A DNA stretch of 64,000 nucleotides from the NCBI GenBank assembly GCA_037447655.1, contig JBBHKE010003283.1:342039-406038 (forward strand), read 5' to 3'. The position numbers and the translations under genes were made by a program. The DNA is from Zygnema cylindricum (taxonomy: Eukaryota; Streptophyta; Zygnematophyceae; Zygnematales; Zygnemataceae). Below, one piece after another: positions 10,405-23,320 of the stretch; the first letter of the stretch is position 1, and each line of letters begins with the position of its first letter. The notes below the pieces were generated by a model. The model saw only the letters and a program-made list of their open reading frames with translations, had not been told where the DNA came from and did no database searches.

Positions 10405-11235
10405 ATGGCCCTACAAAAACCTTCCCAAAATGGAGGACTGTCAAGGTAAGCCTTTTTGTTCAATGTTTATTTTAATTTTTTGGGATTTTAGTTCTAAACA
10501 TTTTGAATTTTTCATTGCTACGATCTGTGAGAAACTGTTCAGTTTTTTAATTTTCCGTTCTTCGTTTTGCCCTCGGTGCAGCTCCTCCTCCGTTCTGTTC
10601 CTCTTTTTTCTTTTTCTGGGAACACTGGCAGCAGAAGGAGCCAAAATGTCTTTGTCAGATAGTGAGTCTTCCATCCCTCTCCCTCCCTCCCCTCCCCTTC
10701 TTTCCACCAACCTTTATCTTCTCTCTTTATGATCTTGATTAACATAAAATGTATTGTTAATGTCATTTCTATTGATATTTTTTTTTCATTGTTCATTTTT
10801 TTTCGCAACTTGACATCTATCTGGATAGAGAAAGCTTGATTGGTACTTTTCTTTTGGTCTTTTTAATATTGGGAAACTGACGTTTTACTTTTAAAAAAAG
10901 TATATATAGCACCTACATGAGACTAAATTGGCAACCATAGAGGATTTTCTGGACAAAAGAGAAAGAAATACTAGAAACGCTTAAATTTTCGCAACACTGT
11001 CGTGGGATGACCCAATTTTTTATGGCCTAATTTTTAGATTTATGGACCTTTGTTGATTTTGTCTTTATCTACATTTCTGTCGGAATAGAGAATTGGGATT
11101 GACATTTGTCACAAGCAATTCGACAAGTCTTTTTTCCTTTTTTTTTTACCTTTTTCGCTTGAAAACATGCTTCCCATCAATATTTGACCGTGACAGTTGT
11201 CACAGCCAGTGATGATTTCTCTCTAGAGCTCTCTC

Positions 11236-11278
<43 letters not shown>

Positions 11279-14200
11279 ATCTCTCTTTCTCACACACACA
11301 TTCTCCCCAAATTTCAATCCTCTCAGTCAATCTCTTACCCCTTCTCACTCTCTCCCGCTCTCCCTCTCATGTCCTTCATCTCCCCTCTCGCTCACTCCCC
11401 TTTCCCCACTCCTTTCTCTTTTTTCTGGGAGTGCAGGAGTGGCTCTAATCAAGGTGAAGGAGGGATTTGGGTTTCCGGTCTCCAAACCCAATTTGTTGAA
11501 ATCTTGGTATTTATCAAATGGGAATTGTTCAAAATGGTTTGGAGTTTCTTGTAATTCCAAAGGACGAGTAGTAAACATGTGAGAAGTCGTTTTCATTTAT
11601 TTTATTTTTTTATTTTCTTTTTGTTCGCTGACCTCTTGGTTTCGTTAAAATTTATGGAAAGTTGGGTGCGAATTAAACTGGAAAATGTTTTTTGAAATTG
11701 AAATAGAGATTTTTTAAATTAGGACCTTTTACCGGTCGATAATTGAGACTTGATGAGTTCTATGTTTTTTTAATTGATTTTTTCTTTGATTAACCGTGGA
11801 ACACTATGCATGGGAATTTTTAGAAATGCCAAAATTTTGGGTTCATTTGTGTAGAAACCTTTTAGGCTAGAAAAATAATTTATATGACTATCGTGATTGC
11901 TTGATTCGAAATCAAAAGTTTTTTTCTTGACATTTGTCTATTAATAATTTCACCGAATAAAAGTCTTTAACGACCCTCAGCTTTTATTTTTCTTTTCTTT
12001 TTTGTAGAACGTTAATCTTGCAGGATCTTCCGGGAACAATTTCGGAAGCAATTGGAAATATTACTTTTTTGAAAACCTTGTATGTGAAATTCTCTCCCAA
12101 TTTTCCTTTTATTTTGTCGATATTTAAATCAATGATGTCAATAGTTTGGGTATTTATGCAATTTGAGCAATGTAATTTGACATTGCTACGACGCAATTTA
12201 TAAAGTTGTTTGTGCTTTTTCTCAGGTATGTCAAATTTTAATGAAGATTTTTCCCTTTTTCACTACATATAGTTAAAAATAGTATTTTCAGTTTTTTTTT
12301 TTGCCATATGGCGGCTTTCATGCGTCGTGCACGTTCAACTTCATTGCAAAATATTTTTGAACGTTTTTTTTCATATTTTCTTCTCAAAATTGTAAAAGCA
12401 AAGAATCCTTGATTTTTTTTGTTCTTCTTTTGTTTATTAAATGTTACCATTTATTATTTTCCTTTCTTATTAAAATCAAAGGGTTATTCCTCTCAACCGT
12501 CTTCACGGAGTTCTTCCCGACACTATTGTTAACTTACAATACCTCGAAATCTTGTAAGATTTTATTTTTTTTCGGGGTTTGATATTTTTTAATTTTCCCA
12601 ATAGATTCAGTTGTTTTATACATGTTTGACTGAAGAGTAGTGTGATTTGCAAAAGAAAAATGATTAATTGAAAAAATGAAAAAAATAGAACAAATAATAA
12701 GTTTTTCAGTTGTCTCGAAATTCCCATTAGTGTGATTGGTTTAGCTTATCTGTTTTCGTTATTTTTTGCTTTAAGTTTGGAAAACAATCAGGAAGACTAC
12801 ATCGGTAATGTTTTTCAACACAAAATAAGATAAAGGATGGGCCGCGAATCGTTATTAAGACCTTTGAACCTTTAATTTTTCTCAAACAAAATCCATTTCA
12901 CACGTAAAGCTGAAACAAAAACCAATATAACATTGAAAATCTCCTCCGTATGTTTCGTACTTTTACACATCTACTATCGAAATTTATTGTAAATTTCTAA
13001 GTTGTAATTCGATTTTATCTGTAAAATTTCAGGGATGTTTCGGAACAAGAAGGTTCCCTTGGAGGTCCGATTCCAATCGGCATCGGGAAATTACGCCGTT
13101 TGAAACAACTGTGAGTTGAATGCACATTTTTAGTAGAATCAAGGATTGTGGAATCGGAATAGCGACGATGTCATTAATCCATTTAGACAACGACAATGTA
13201 TACCAAGTTTGCTATTTGAATATTCTTACAGTTTTTTTTTTTGTATGCATATGTATATGCATATTATTCATACATGTAATCTTGTCCACAAATTTATGTT
13301 AATTGAAACTAGATTTTGTATTTATTCATTAACTTGAATGGTTTTGAATTTTGGGGCACCCGTGAATTTCTAACTTATTCTCATTCAAGAAGGATTAGAA
13401 ACGATAGGACGGAATAAAATAGTAAACGAATATAGGAAAAAAAAGAAAAAAATAATCTGCACTACTCCATTGCTTTCAAAGTATACACGTGAAATCTAAA
13501 TATTTCGTTCACTTGTTTCTCTCTGTTTCTCTCTTGTTTTTTCATTTATCTGTCTATTTAAATTCTTTCTATTTAAAACATGGGGCTTTTATGAGTATTA
13601 TCACTTAACATTGGTTTTATTATTATTTCCAGGTCTTTGGCATACAATAAATTCAATGGAACCATTCCAAATTCCATCGGAGAACTCACCAAACTCACAT
13701 CTTTGTAAGACCTTTTCTGTCTTTCATTTTTCTGGCTAAAATTCATCTTCTTTGCGATTTAAATGTTGTGATTTGTTGTCGGCAGGTTCTTACCCTGTTG
13801 TTGGATAAACATACAAAAATATTCTTCTATGTCTTTCAAATACGATGTAAAAATTTTAGTGCTTATGTTCAATAACATCTTATGACAATATTTATATTTG
13901 TAAACATAATGCAAATATGAGTTTTTAAGGAAAACATTTCATGGTATATTTGCAGGAGGTTGCAGTACAACAGCTTTGAGGATCGGATTCCGACCTCAAT
14001 CAAAAACCTGAAATCTTTACAGCAATTGTGAGTTTTAAATTCATGCTCAAAAATTTCGTCGTATGATCTTATGTTGTTTACTTTTTGTTTTCAAGATCAA
14101 AATGATGAACAACCTCTGAAAAATCTAAAACGACTCTTCGCAAGCCCTTATAAACCCTAAAGTCCCGAATAACCGTGTCAGTAATACCAAACTGGTGTTA

Positions 14201-14972
14201 GATGGCAAAGTCATTTGTTAAACAACGAACCTGGAAAGAATCATACGAAAATTGTACCCCAAAGGTCGTTTTTTGTTTACTCATTTTGTCCTAAGCGTTA
14301 TTTCACCTGTCCACAATAATTATTGTGATTTTTGGAAATGAAAGATGGAATGATACATTTATATAATCCGTGAGAATTGACCCAACATTCCGAATCGATT
14401 GATTGCATTAGTTATACACTGATTATTGTGACAGGTGGAGCTTAACGCTAGATTGACTTACATGTCGTCTCCACAAAAATTGCCCTAATATTTCAGAGTG
14501 TTAAGCTTGGCAACATAACTAACACAAATATTAGCGTGAATGGCGGATTTTCGTCCTTAAAAGCTTGAATGTCATGCGCATCTCCATATTTATTGTTGAG
14601 ACAAGTGTATGAGTTACTTTCCCCCCTAATGATTTATTTTATATTAAACTCGTCAATGAAACCCACACTAATTTTATTAACAATCTAAAGTTGCTCAATT
14701 TTTCCAATCTGTTTTCCAGATTTATATTTAATAACTATTTCACGGGATCCTTGGTCATCGATGCGGATTTCTCGTCCACTTTGGGAGTAGTCATCATGGA
14801 CAACTATTTTTCGGGCCCGATCAAAGTCACCCGTAAAGGAAAACCGTTCTGCACGAACCTTTCAAAGAACTGTATATTTTCTCAAAATACAACGAAAGTG
14901 TGCGGAACCGTTCAGGTCCAACGAACGGTTGAGGAGTGCGACGAATTTTGCTATGAAAGGTTCAATTGTTGA
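10405..14972 (+). CDS. Secreted leucine-rich-repeat protein, nine exons, 293 aa
   Basis: Exons: 10,405-10,445; 10,582-10,661; 11,437-11,578; 12,008-12,079; 12,482-12,553; 13,033-13,110; 13,633-13,704; 13,956-14,027; 14,720-14,972. All junctions have GT-AG introns and matching phases, and the joined frame is 882 nt ending in TGA. Exons 1-2 give a signal peptide (SSVLFLFFLFLGTLAAEG). Exon 3 is the N-cap of plant LRR proteins (ALIKVKEGFG, then NCSKWFGVSC). Five middle exons each encode one repeat, four of exactly 72 nt and one of 78 nt, with phase-2 introns as in plant LRR receptor genes; clear repeats include LSLAYNKFNGTIPNSIGELT. The last exon adds a repeat and a C-terminus with six Cys. There is no membrane segment or kinase, so it is probably an extracellular recognition or wall protein. 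The ligand is unknown. I predicted it by hand; small exon errors are possible. Confidence 0.85.
11226..11310 (+). repeat. (CT)n microsatellite with a short (CA) tail in intron 2 of the LRR gene
   Basis: CTCTCT repeats run into CACACACA, then more pyrimidine-rich sequence up to the acceptor at 11,435-11,436. It acts at most as an extended polypyrimidine tract. Confidence 0.8.
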
Positions 14973-16100
14973 ATCAGGCATCGCGATCTAGAACATTTGT
15001 TAGGTGGAGGTCTTGTTCAATTCCGGTTTAATTTGTGTTTCAATTTCTGGTATTGTGACGTTTCGGTCATTGCTATTTCGATCATACTTGTATCACTTTT
15101 TGTTTCGGTTGTTGGAATCGTGAGGTAGGCGCTAGCTTTTTGCGCGTAGAAAATCCTGTTGGTGGAGCAGTGTTTTTTGTTTTTAAAAGGAGTGGAGAGA
15201 GAGCCGAAAGTTAATATTTTCCGTAAAACAAACTTCTGTGGAATATGTTTTCTATGGAATACTTTTTCTTGTGTGTGTTCTTTATTATTGCTTCCACTTG
15301 CTATTCCGTTATCGTTGTTTGTCTATCGACCCATCAAGTTGTATCGAAGCCTTGTGTGTTTCGTTGAGTAATGAAAGGTGGGTTAGCTTGGTTTCCACGG
15401 GAGAAAAGATTAAAAAACCCGTTGAGACTCCATTTCCTAATTTTTCTCCTCCACCCGATCTGGATCCGCCACATCAGTCATTTTTCAGCGAATCCGAACC
15501 TAGTGGCAGTGCCTATAATTTTGGAGGGGCGGCCTTTGAGGCGTCACTCACACCCCATCCATTTGTTATAAAAGTGGGAAAAAAGAGAAGAATGCCATGG
15601 TTGCAGACCGCCTTTAAAAATTAGTTGACGGACTTTTTAGCCATGTAAATCAAAAGATTTCCGAATCAAACCGCAAAGGGAAATCTCACTGTTTTGGAGA
15701 TCCGAATCCGTATCGAAGCGATAGGGATCTGAATGGAGGAATGGACAATGAGAAGTGGAAAAAGGAGCGAATCCGAAAGGGTAAATTTATCATTGTCAAC
15801 AATTCTAATCTCTATGAATGGATTGTAGATGAGGAGCACGTCCAATAAATGCCCAAAAAAAATGTTCTGGTCAATATGACGAATTTCCAAATGTGGAAGA
15901 ATAACAACGAAGCACAATTAGTACTTCGTCGCCTTCAGCCGCCCAAACAATCCACAATCGTATCGGCCAAACAATCCACAATAGTACACAGAAGCTTGTA
16001 AATCGTGCGAAATGGCGACCGGCATGGGAAACAAACCTTCAATCAATAGTTGACAATCGTACATTTGAGGAGGTAAGCCCACCTGAAGGTAAAAAAGCCA
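14973..16100. other. 3' flank of the LRR gene and unassigned DNA
   Basis: The 3' untranslated region of the LRR gene should begin here. An open frame at 15,238-15,624 (128 codons, Pro/Ser-rich second half) has no recognised domain. It could be remnant copia linker sequence, because a copia reverse-transcriptase relic follows in the same orientation. Confidence 0.4.
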
Positions 16101-16440
16101 TTGCGCAAAGCGGGTTTTATGAAAAAAACTGATGCTTCGACAGAAATTGTGAATTATAATGCCCGGTTAGAGCGTAAGGGCTTTCAACAAATATTACACA
16201 AAAACATAAGCACCTGTAGTAAATTTCGATTCATTAAGAAAGGTCAAAGCTGGTTGTGCACCTGGTTACAAACATATGCATCAAATACACGTGGTAACCG
16301 CCTCCTTAAGTGAAAATTTGGATGAGGAAGTGTATATGAAGGTTTCCAAAAGAGCTGTTTCGGAAGAAGGAAAATATGGGTCTGTGAAATTGCGAAATTC
16401 CTTGTACACACTGAAATAGACTGATATTTTTTATCGAGTC
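16101..16440 (+). pseudogene. Degenerate copia reverse-transcriptase fragment
   Basis: One frame reads GFMKKTDASTEIVNYNARLE then RKGFQQI, matching the start of the copia RT domain (usually a W-V-F-K-x-K segment, then KARLVAKGF-Q). In another frame LDEEVYMKV followed by KLRNSLYTLK matches the L-x-EEVYM and K-SLYGLKQ motifs. At least one frameshift and several stops break it. Orientation is opposite to the element at 1-5,666, so it is a separate insertion. Confidence 0.65.
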
Positions 16441-19400
16441 GGACGTGCATATCTTTAAGAAAACATTTGATATCTTAAAATGGTAAACTTTGGGCTAAAA
16501 TTTATGGGCCTAGAGGGCGCATTTGAGAAGTTTGAAAAATCCAATTATCAGTTGTTGAGGCGCAAAGTCGAGGCGGCACTTAAAGCGAGGAATTGTATAT
16601 GTATCCTCACACGAGTAGAATATGGAGAATTTGTTTGATGGTTATCGAAGTAAGACCCACTTGCGTTGAGAAACACCAGTGTCTATTATCCACCCGTAAG
16701 TTTTTTCCCATTCAACTGCGTTAGTTAGAGCATACAAATCTTTGTCAGTCAGTTCAAGAAAATTAATTGCTTTCTCCTCCTATTTTACTCTTTCATTACA
16801 GAAATTTGTTTTCTTCGGGGTTGATGATAATCTAATATTTTGATAAACTATCAAAGTCAAAAAACACTTGTTTCAAATGCCTTCTCATACCGTGGGCTGC
16901 TTCTCTAGTTATGCTTTGCCTTTTTTCATGATGGTAATAACAGAAATCAAGTTTGTGAAAAACGTGGCTATTTTGACTTTCTAAAATTGTTATTTTCTAT
17001 TCTCACAATCTTCGTATAAAATGCTTCAACTATTTTAGTAGCTTTTAGAGCTTGTTGGTCATCCTCCTCATTTAGGAAAACTGATTAGTTATGGCTAAGT
17101 TCAATTTTTTTTTTGCTTATTCGTTCAACTATTTTCAACCTTTTTAGGTGTCTTTCAAATGTGGTCAACGAACCATTGCGAGCCACAAGGCAATAAATGA
17201 TAGTTGAGAAAGAGAGAGAAGCATAACCAGATTTCAAACCATTCGCAAACGCATTCGTTGCATGCTGACCTTTTTCACTACTTCAAAGTGTTCTTGAATA
17301 ACACCTTTTTATGTATCCTCGTAAATCAGTGCAACACCTTCTCAGTATGCCTTCATGGAAAAAAATCGGATAAATAATAGTCATCAAATAATTCGCTAAA
17401 GTTGAGCTAAAATTTCAAACAAAGTTAGACATTTTTGCGTATACCTTTCAGATAGGGGTGTTCAAGCCTTTGTCATATTAAATTAAAAAAAATGGGTTTG
17501 AAACCTACACAACAATTATTTTGGAAGCCACAACGTTATAAGCGGCGGAGGAGAATCATTTCCTTTAAGCTAAATCCCAAATAATCCACTTTGGTGGAGT
17601 TTGTTTTACTCACTATGGACACAAAGAAAACAAAGTCGTGGAATTTGCCGGATGAGCATTCTCCTAATTACCTAACATCAAGGTTCTTAAACCAATAAGA
17701 ATTCACTATGCCAAGTTTTTGCAAAAACGGACGAAACGGTAGGAATAACAACATTCGTGGAGAGTCCACTTGAGAGGACTTTTTCCGAAATTGTGCAATT
17801 TGGTGAACTTTGACAACTTAACAATTTTACTATACCAGTGTATGATAAATTATATTTGTAATAAATAGTGGATTTGTAGAGGTTATCGTAACGCAACACC
17901 TAATCCTTACGTATAGCACACATTATTTTCATGCGCATTATTAAAGCATGGTTATGTTGAGACGTAAAAGTTTGGTATGCAAAAAGTGCAATAAAATTTT
18001 CACTTTCAACAATGTACTTATGATCTTTTTCTATCATGATATTGACATCGTATAGAAACAATGACTATGGTTATTAAAGCTCATTATCGAGCCATCGTAT
18101 ATGACAAAGCGCCAGTTTATCACTCATTTTCGAGGCTAAGTGTTAGCATTTACGATGTTTAATCTTGCCAATTTACTGTTTTTTACATCGGAAAATGACC
18201 ACGAATCTCTACAAATAATATTGTTTAAGAGTGGTCTAATGACATGTGTGGAACCGTTTTGAGCAAAAAAACACTAGTACTTTTCATTTCGCCAAAGTTA
18301 ATGGAGACGCAAGAAATGTTATAATGTTGGAAAACAAAAACTTTGTCCAATACATATGTACAATATATGTTGAAATAACTTGGTGTGTATATAATTGTTA
18401 TGGTAGCGCGATATCAAATTGTTACAGTTACAAATTTGTTCGTTTAATTTTTTTTGGCAAGGAAGGATATTTGTATATAGTGAAATAACAGTGCATATCC
18501 CAATAGTTAACTTTATTAAATGATTCCAATCAATATTGTAGACATAAAAAAAACAATCATGTTGGCTATCCTATCGTGTTATCGAGTCGTTAAAAGCAAA
18601 ACATCATTGGTTTAATATAAGTTATGAAGGTTAAGATGTTAGGACACACACATTTTCATAATAATTGGAGGATAAGATCTATTTGCGGATTATCACTAAA
18701 TCAAAGTATGTTTTGTTATTGTGATCGCAACCAACGTGACCACAATGATAAGAAAGATATCAACGATTAGGACGTAGGAGGTTACCATGCAAAAAACAAT
18801 ATGATACATGAATAAGCAAATTACCAACTAACAAATGCGATCCAACTGAAGACTTCTTATAAGATTTTGGAGTCGATACAAACAACACAAAAACTATATA
18901 ATTTATAAAAAGTGCTATTTTTATATGCTTTATTATTCTAAACGGAGACACAGGATAGGAGACATAAGAGAAGAGAAGCCATGGTTGTTCTTGATAGGCA
19001 AAAATAGGAGTGAGAAAGAAGACGACTTATGCCAAAAAGGGTACATACAAACCAAATTTTGACCCTGACCCTACATAGTACTTGCAAGCCGTCCAACTAT
19101 GTGGCGCGCTGGATGCTTTTGAACATTTTTGCTCCATGTGTACTAGTTTCGTTGAATAACATTAAATGGCATATTTTGCGCCAACAATGTTTGTAACTGT
19201 TTTGCGCCCCATTTGTGTATTGGAATCTTCTATGATAATTGGATACGAACAACTTTTTTGACGGTTGCATAATGTACGGACTGCCCGCGTCAGCACTGAC
19301 AAGCCGAAATGGTTCTTTTGGCACCATGCGCACAAGAGGCTTCCAAATGATACGTGGCAACACCTTTTTATATACCAGAGAACGAGGAGACAAAACCATG

Positions 19401-19640
19401 GCGTTAGACATGGATGGTTCCACTTTCTTAGTGGAGCTGTATTGCTGCTATACAGTTTTTGTGGCGGCTAGCATACAATTGTATTGTATTTTACATTCTT
19501 GTGATTGGCGGAGGGTTTAGTGAAGAGGCTATGGGAGTAGGTCAATCTAGGACTTAGTAATTTTATGATGTTTTTGAAACCCTCCCAACAATCATTTACC
19601 ATAATTACTTGTTTAGGAGAGCAAAGTTGATTTATTTTTT
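16441..19640. other. AT-rich DNA without a recognisable gene
   Basis: Only short chance frames are present. The stretch is probably the eroded remainder of the copia insertion starting before 16,101 plus intergenic DNA, but I see no motif that proves this. Confidence 0.4.
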
Positions 19641-19649
19641 TTGTGTTTG

Positions 19650-19790
19650 ACTCGGGGGAGTTTTTTCCTCATGGGAGTCTTCTCCTCACAAAGGTGAGGC
19701 CGGTCAAAGTTATGGCCTAATTGGGTGGCAGATATTCCTTGATGAACTATAGTAGGTTAGGGTTATCTTAGAGGCTTTCTTTGAGCTACG
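19650..19790 (+). repeat. Copia LTR/leader fragment, opposite orientation to the left element
   Basis: Its reverse complement carries GCCTCTAAGATAACCCT, then CTGCCACCC, then AACTTTGACC and AAGACTCCC. The same blocks appear in the same order at about 4,686-4,795. It lies downstream of the plus-strand RT relic and may be part of that same decayed insertion. Confidence 0.55.
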
Positions 19791-20385
19791 GGTCGTACTA
19801 ACTTGGAGAAAACAACGATGACGACTATTTATCAAAATGAACATTCAATAAAAGCTTACACCTTGCGCTAGGTCAATGTGTACGCTGAAGCCGACGACTT
19901 TGTTTTCACCTTCCCAATTTACCCTAAAAAAACTCTTGTCATGCTACCTCATCTAATCTAATTTGCGCATTATCCCACCTACCAATATCTATGCGACGTC
20001 ACTACTTGAATGTGGAACAAAGTAGTAGAAGTGTTCTTGAAACATAAGTTTGCCACAAAATTATGCCATATTATGAAACGCATGTCAAGAGTATCACATT
20101 TCCCCTTGCAAACGACAAAATTAGTAATTAAGACAAGGGTGATATTGAAAACGAAGTGAAAAAAAAGAACTGAAAATTATCTTATTGTGAAAAACCTAGC
20201 CTATTCAATCTCAATTTGATGAAAATACACCTACGGCAAACATCATAAGAACGTAAATGAAACAACATTGTGGGCGAGTAAATCTAAACGGAAAGGTATC
20301 AATATCTCGCAATATACGATGACATCATCTTTCGTAGTGGGTCCAAATATTTGATACTCAACATTGTCGTGACTTACCACGCGTT
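19791..20385. other. AT-rich spacer, nothing recognised
   Basis: No exon-like sequence or repeat was found here. Confidence 0.4.
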
Positions 20386-20625
20386 TTGTCGAGCGTGCCG
20401 GAAACATTAGAGGGGGGGGGGGCCCAGTGCCCGGGTAATTGGCATTGGAGTCCTGCAAACAACCTTCCCCAGAATGCGAATGCTCCCCACAACCATGCTT
20501 ATGCTCGATGCGGCGCGCCTTGTTCCTGTGAGCATGCATGCAAAGGTGGGGATGAGTGCTTCGGGAGGGCACAAAGATATCCCCTCCCCCCTCTCCTTAG
20601 AGGTGGAGCCGGGTCCTTGATTTTT
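20386..20625 (-). repeat. Segment shared with 26,638-26,876, joined to gag copy 1
   Basis: About 235 bases from tgtcgagcgtgccgg to gagccgggtccttgatt are nearly identical at both places. Here the segment follows gag copy 1 directly, while at 26,638 it lies next to an integrase H2C2 motif. An internal deletion therefore seems to have fused gag to a late pol part in this copy. The plus-strand frame through both copies is also open and Cys-rich, but the LTR-element context explains the conservation. A run of ten or more G begins near 20,412. Confidence 0.7.
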
Positions 20626-20678
20626 TCTCCAGCAAATCCTGCAAAGTTCCCTTGGGTTTTTCCGGTTACCGCTTTTTC

Positions 20679-21683
20679 CTAGGCCTCTCGGTGGACAAAG
20701 TGATCATAAAGCTTCATTGCGGCCAGAGAGATTTCATTGGCGGTTGGATTGACGTCCTGGATGGCTTGTCCCGCAATCCAATTATTTAGGGCGGCATGCC
20801 CCGTCGGTGCGAACAAATTTCGGACGTCGATGAAATATTTGGTTGCCATGGCCAGAAGATCAATGGTTGAGAGTTTGGTCTTTTGACAGAGGCTGGACAA
20901 TCTGTTAAAAAAAGTCTCGGGTGTTTCACTCTTTTGGCAACGGAATTCCGTGAATTCCTTGATAGCACATTCATTCCTCTCGGTGTAAATGAGTCTCCAG
21001 GCATTCAAAAGAGTGGTATAGGGGGTTGGGTTTGCAATTATCCGAGTGGCTGCCCTGGCCTCCTGGATGGCCTGAAGCTGAGCAACATAGGCTCGTCCTT
21101 GTGCTTCCAGTTTCATGTCCTCTGTGAAGAGGGCGGTGACATGAGCGGCTGCAGCAGCAGCCAAGGTTGCTTCTGCCTGCAAGACTGCCTCATCAAGGAT
21201 AGGGTCTGAAATTTTGATGCTGGGAGCTATCAGAAGAGGTTGTCGTTCCTTGTAGTCTGCCAAAGCGTCCCTAGCAAGATAGTTCACCATCATGGGGAAA
21301 AGCGTGGTCTCGAAGTCATCCGGAATGGCTTCGCCCCTGTATTTGTTGATTTTAGATTGGGTGAACGACTTCCACAGCAATTCGAGATCAGAGAAAGCGA
21401 TTCTCGAGCTATCTCTTGTAAAGATCCTTACGTCCCCCATTTCTTTTTCCTCCTCTGCAAGGTTGGTGAAATGAGAAGAGGATGGTCCGGTTGGGCTAAT
21501 AAACTGAACCAGTGAAATTACCCCTGGCTCTGCGTCGTCTAGCTCGGGCCTGCCTCCTTCTCCGGTAAAAGGAGTGGCCTTGGGAAAAGATGCCCGAAGT
21601 CCTGCTCCTCTATGCCCAAGAGAGGCCCGTTCCTCTCGGCGAACTGTTTCCACCGAGGGAATGTGGAGAATAGGTTTAATCAC
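20679..21683 (-). pseudogene. LTR-retrotransposon gag, copy 1
   Basis: The 334-codon frame holds a capsid-like region: MGDVRIFTRDSSRIAFSDLE, FETTLFPMMVNYLARDALAD, an Ala-rich helix, then LLNAWRLIYTERNECAIKEF and ETFFNRLSSLCQKTKLS, which has the layout of a retrotransposon Gag domain. It ends at a UAG after LYDHFVHREA. After that UAG the frame continues with EKAVTGKT for a few codons and then enters the segment shared with 26,638. It is a diverged twin of the frame at 23,321-24,082. The sequence upstream (21,684-22,416) is the degenerate N-terminal part of the same protein. Confidence 0.75.
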
Positions 21684-22416
21684 CGGTGATCCTTGAGGAT
21701 TTGGTGGAGAAGGGGATGGAGATGACTGAAGACTACGAGGGAAAGGTGTTTATCTCTGTGTACGCCTTCTGGAGGTTTTTGGTGAAGGAGTTCCTTCGCT
21801 GGAATTGGGAGAACGTCGGTGGGGAGGAGAGTAGGCAGGAACGTCATACTTGTAGGGTAAGACAGGTGGTCCTGGTGACCCACGGAGTGCAGCGGCCAGA
21901 GAAACAGATTGCGAAGGAGAGGATACCTAAGGTGGAGATGGAGGAGGAGTGGAAAGCCCAAGGGAGATGTGTTGTCTTTGGTCTGGTTGAAATAATACCA
22001 CAGCCTCCGCAGTTGAAGACCTAACCACCGAGACAACAGTAGGACGCTCAGTGGAGGCGGCAGCAACGTTATCCGGTGAATATGCACCCATCCCCTGTTT
22101 TTTAGGTCCTGTTGTTCCCCCCTCTTCATGCTGAAGAGGAGACTCCGGTCTAAGTTCCGAAGAAATCCCAGAAGCTGGCATCTCCCTAGGGGTTGTCTAC
22201 AGTGTAGGATGTCTCTCAGCGGAGGGACTTGTCTCCCTAGGAGGAGCTACCTGTCTACTAAGGATCCCTCCTGATATTCGTCTAGCCTCCCTTATGAGGA
22301 GCAATTCGTGTTCGAGGGCCCTCTTCCTCTCTTCTTCAAGAGCTTTCCAATCGATGGTGACAGGTCCAGCCCCCGCCGTTGCCTGACTCTTGGATCGCAA
22401 GATGTCAACCAGTTTT
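21684..22416 (-). pseudogene. Degenerate 5' part of gag copy 1, ending at the assembly gap
   Basis: This stretch is a diverged copy of 24,120-24,985: both share the KALEEERKRALEHELLLI-type helical segment and the following Pro/Ser-rich part. Frames are broken by stops and shifts. At 22,416 it meets the run of N. Confidence 0.6.
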
Positions 22417-22426
22417 TNNNNNNNNN
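22417..22426. other. Assembly gap of 10 N
   Basis: Ten N lie between the zinc-knuckle frame on the right and the degenerate gag N-terminus on the left. The frame running across the gap joins unrelated parts, so the order here is not proven. Confidence 0.99.
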
Positions 22427-23266
22427 NCGGTTGTCCAGTTCGGGGTATTCGCCTGCTGCGGTTTCCTGTTCAAGCTCCGCCAGCTTCTGTAGCAATTCAT
22501 GTTTTCTCCGGTGGAGTTTCTGGGCGGCCGTCAGAGCGGGCGTCTTGGAGGGCGATCCTAATCGCACCGCTGCCAATTCTGCAGCCATGGATGCCATTTG
22601 CTGGCTCTGCTGTTGGATGATAACCTCCAGGGTTAATCGGGCTTGACCTGTTGGCTGTCGTTCTGGGTTTTCCGGGGTACGGCGTCCCCAAGGGTAAAGA
22701 AGCTGTAGCGGGAGAGGATTCACGGCAGTTTTACCTTCTCCGGTGAAAAGTGCATATTGCATCATCTCTTTAGGAATTCCATTCTTTCGGAAGCACTGCC
22801 CTTCCTGGTGACCCATGAAACCGCAAGCCTCACACTTGGATCCCTCGGTAGTATATTTGCCCCTCAATTCATTGGAGATTTGCGCGTCATCAAATTTTGG
22901 AAGTTTTATCTGTCGCAACTGGGCTTGCGACATCTTTGCAGTCTCAAATCGTGGCGTCGGCCGGTAATTGTCTTTGTTCACCGGTGTTTTATCGTTTGAC
23001 CCTCCTCCTTGCTTTCTTTCTTGCTGCCTCTTTGTCCTTTCAGCTCTCTCCTTTTCCCATTCCTTCTGCTTAAGAGCTAATTCCGGTTTGAGCATCCGGG
23101 GGCATCGCTTCCATCCAAAACCTGTTTGTTGACAGTTTAAACAGTTATAGAGGAAGACACGGTCATCGGCCCCCATGGCAGGTTCGGATCCGCTATCCAC
23201 CACCTGTTTCCCCTTGAGCTTCCGCAAGGCTAAGAGTTCGGCCGACTCTTCATTTTCGGGAGGCAT
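22427..23266 (-). pseudogene. Zinc-knuckle (nucleocapsid-like) region of the LTR element
   Basis: Starting MPPENEESAELLALRKLKGK, the frame carries two Cys motifs: CLNCQQTGFGWKRC, a degenerate knuckle in which His is replaced by Phe, and CEACGFMGHQEGQC, a good CX2CX4HX4C knuckle. A Lys/Glu/Arg-rich linker lies between them, and a Gln/Ala-rich helix with repeated LAELEQE-type heptads follows. Such knuckles bind RNA during packaging. The frame is in phase with gag copy 2 upstream across one UAG (23,321-23,323). It is cut on its left by the 10-N gap, so whatever followed (protease, RT) is not seen. Confidence 0.72.
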
Positions 23267-23320
23267 TTCTCCGGCAAATCTTGCAAAGTTCCCTCGGGTT
23301 TTTCCGGTTACCGCTTTTTC

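Noticed and set aside
10036-10449. Arg/Glu-rich frame upstream of the LRR gene
   Set aside because: Produced by the GA microsatellite of the 5' leader. The real start codon is at 10,405, because only that start leads in phase into the signal-peptide exon.
12771-12804. Possible extra exon (frame with SLENNQEDYIG) between LRR exons 5 and 6
   Set aside because: It resembles the start of an LRR but is too short, and adding it is not needed: exons 5 and 6 join directly in phase and keep the repeat.
22308-22646. Plus-strand frame across the 10-N gap
   Set aside because: Antisense to the gag/zinc-knuckle frame and bridged by unknown bases.
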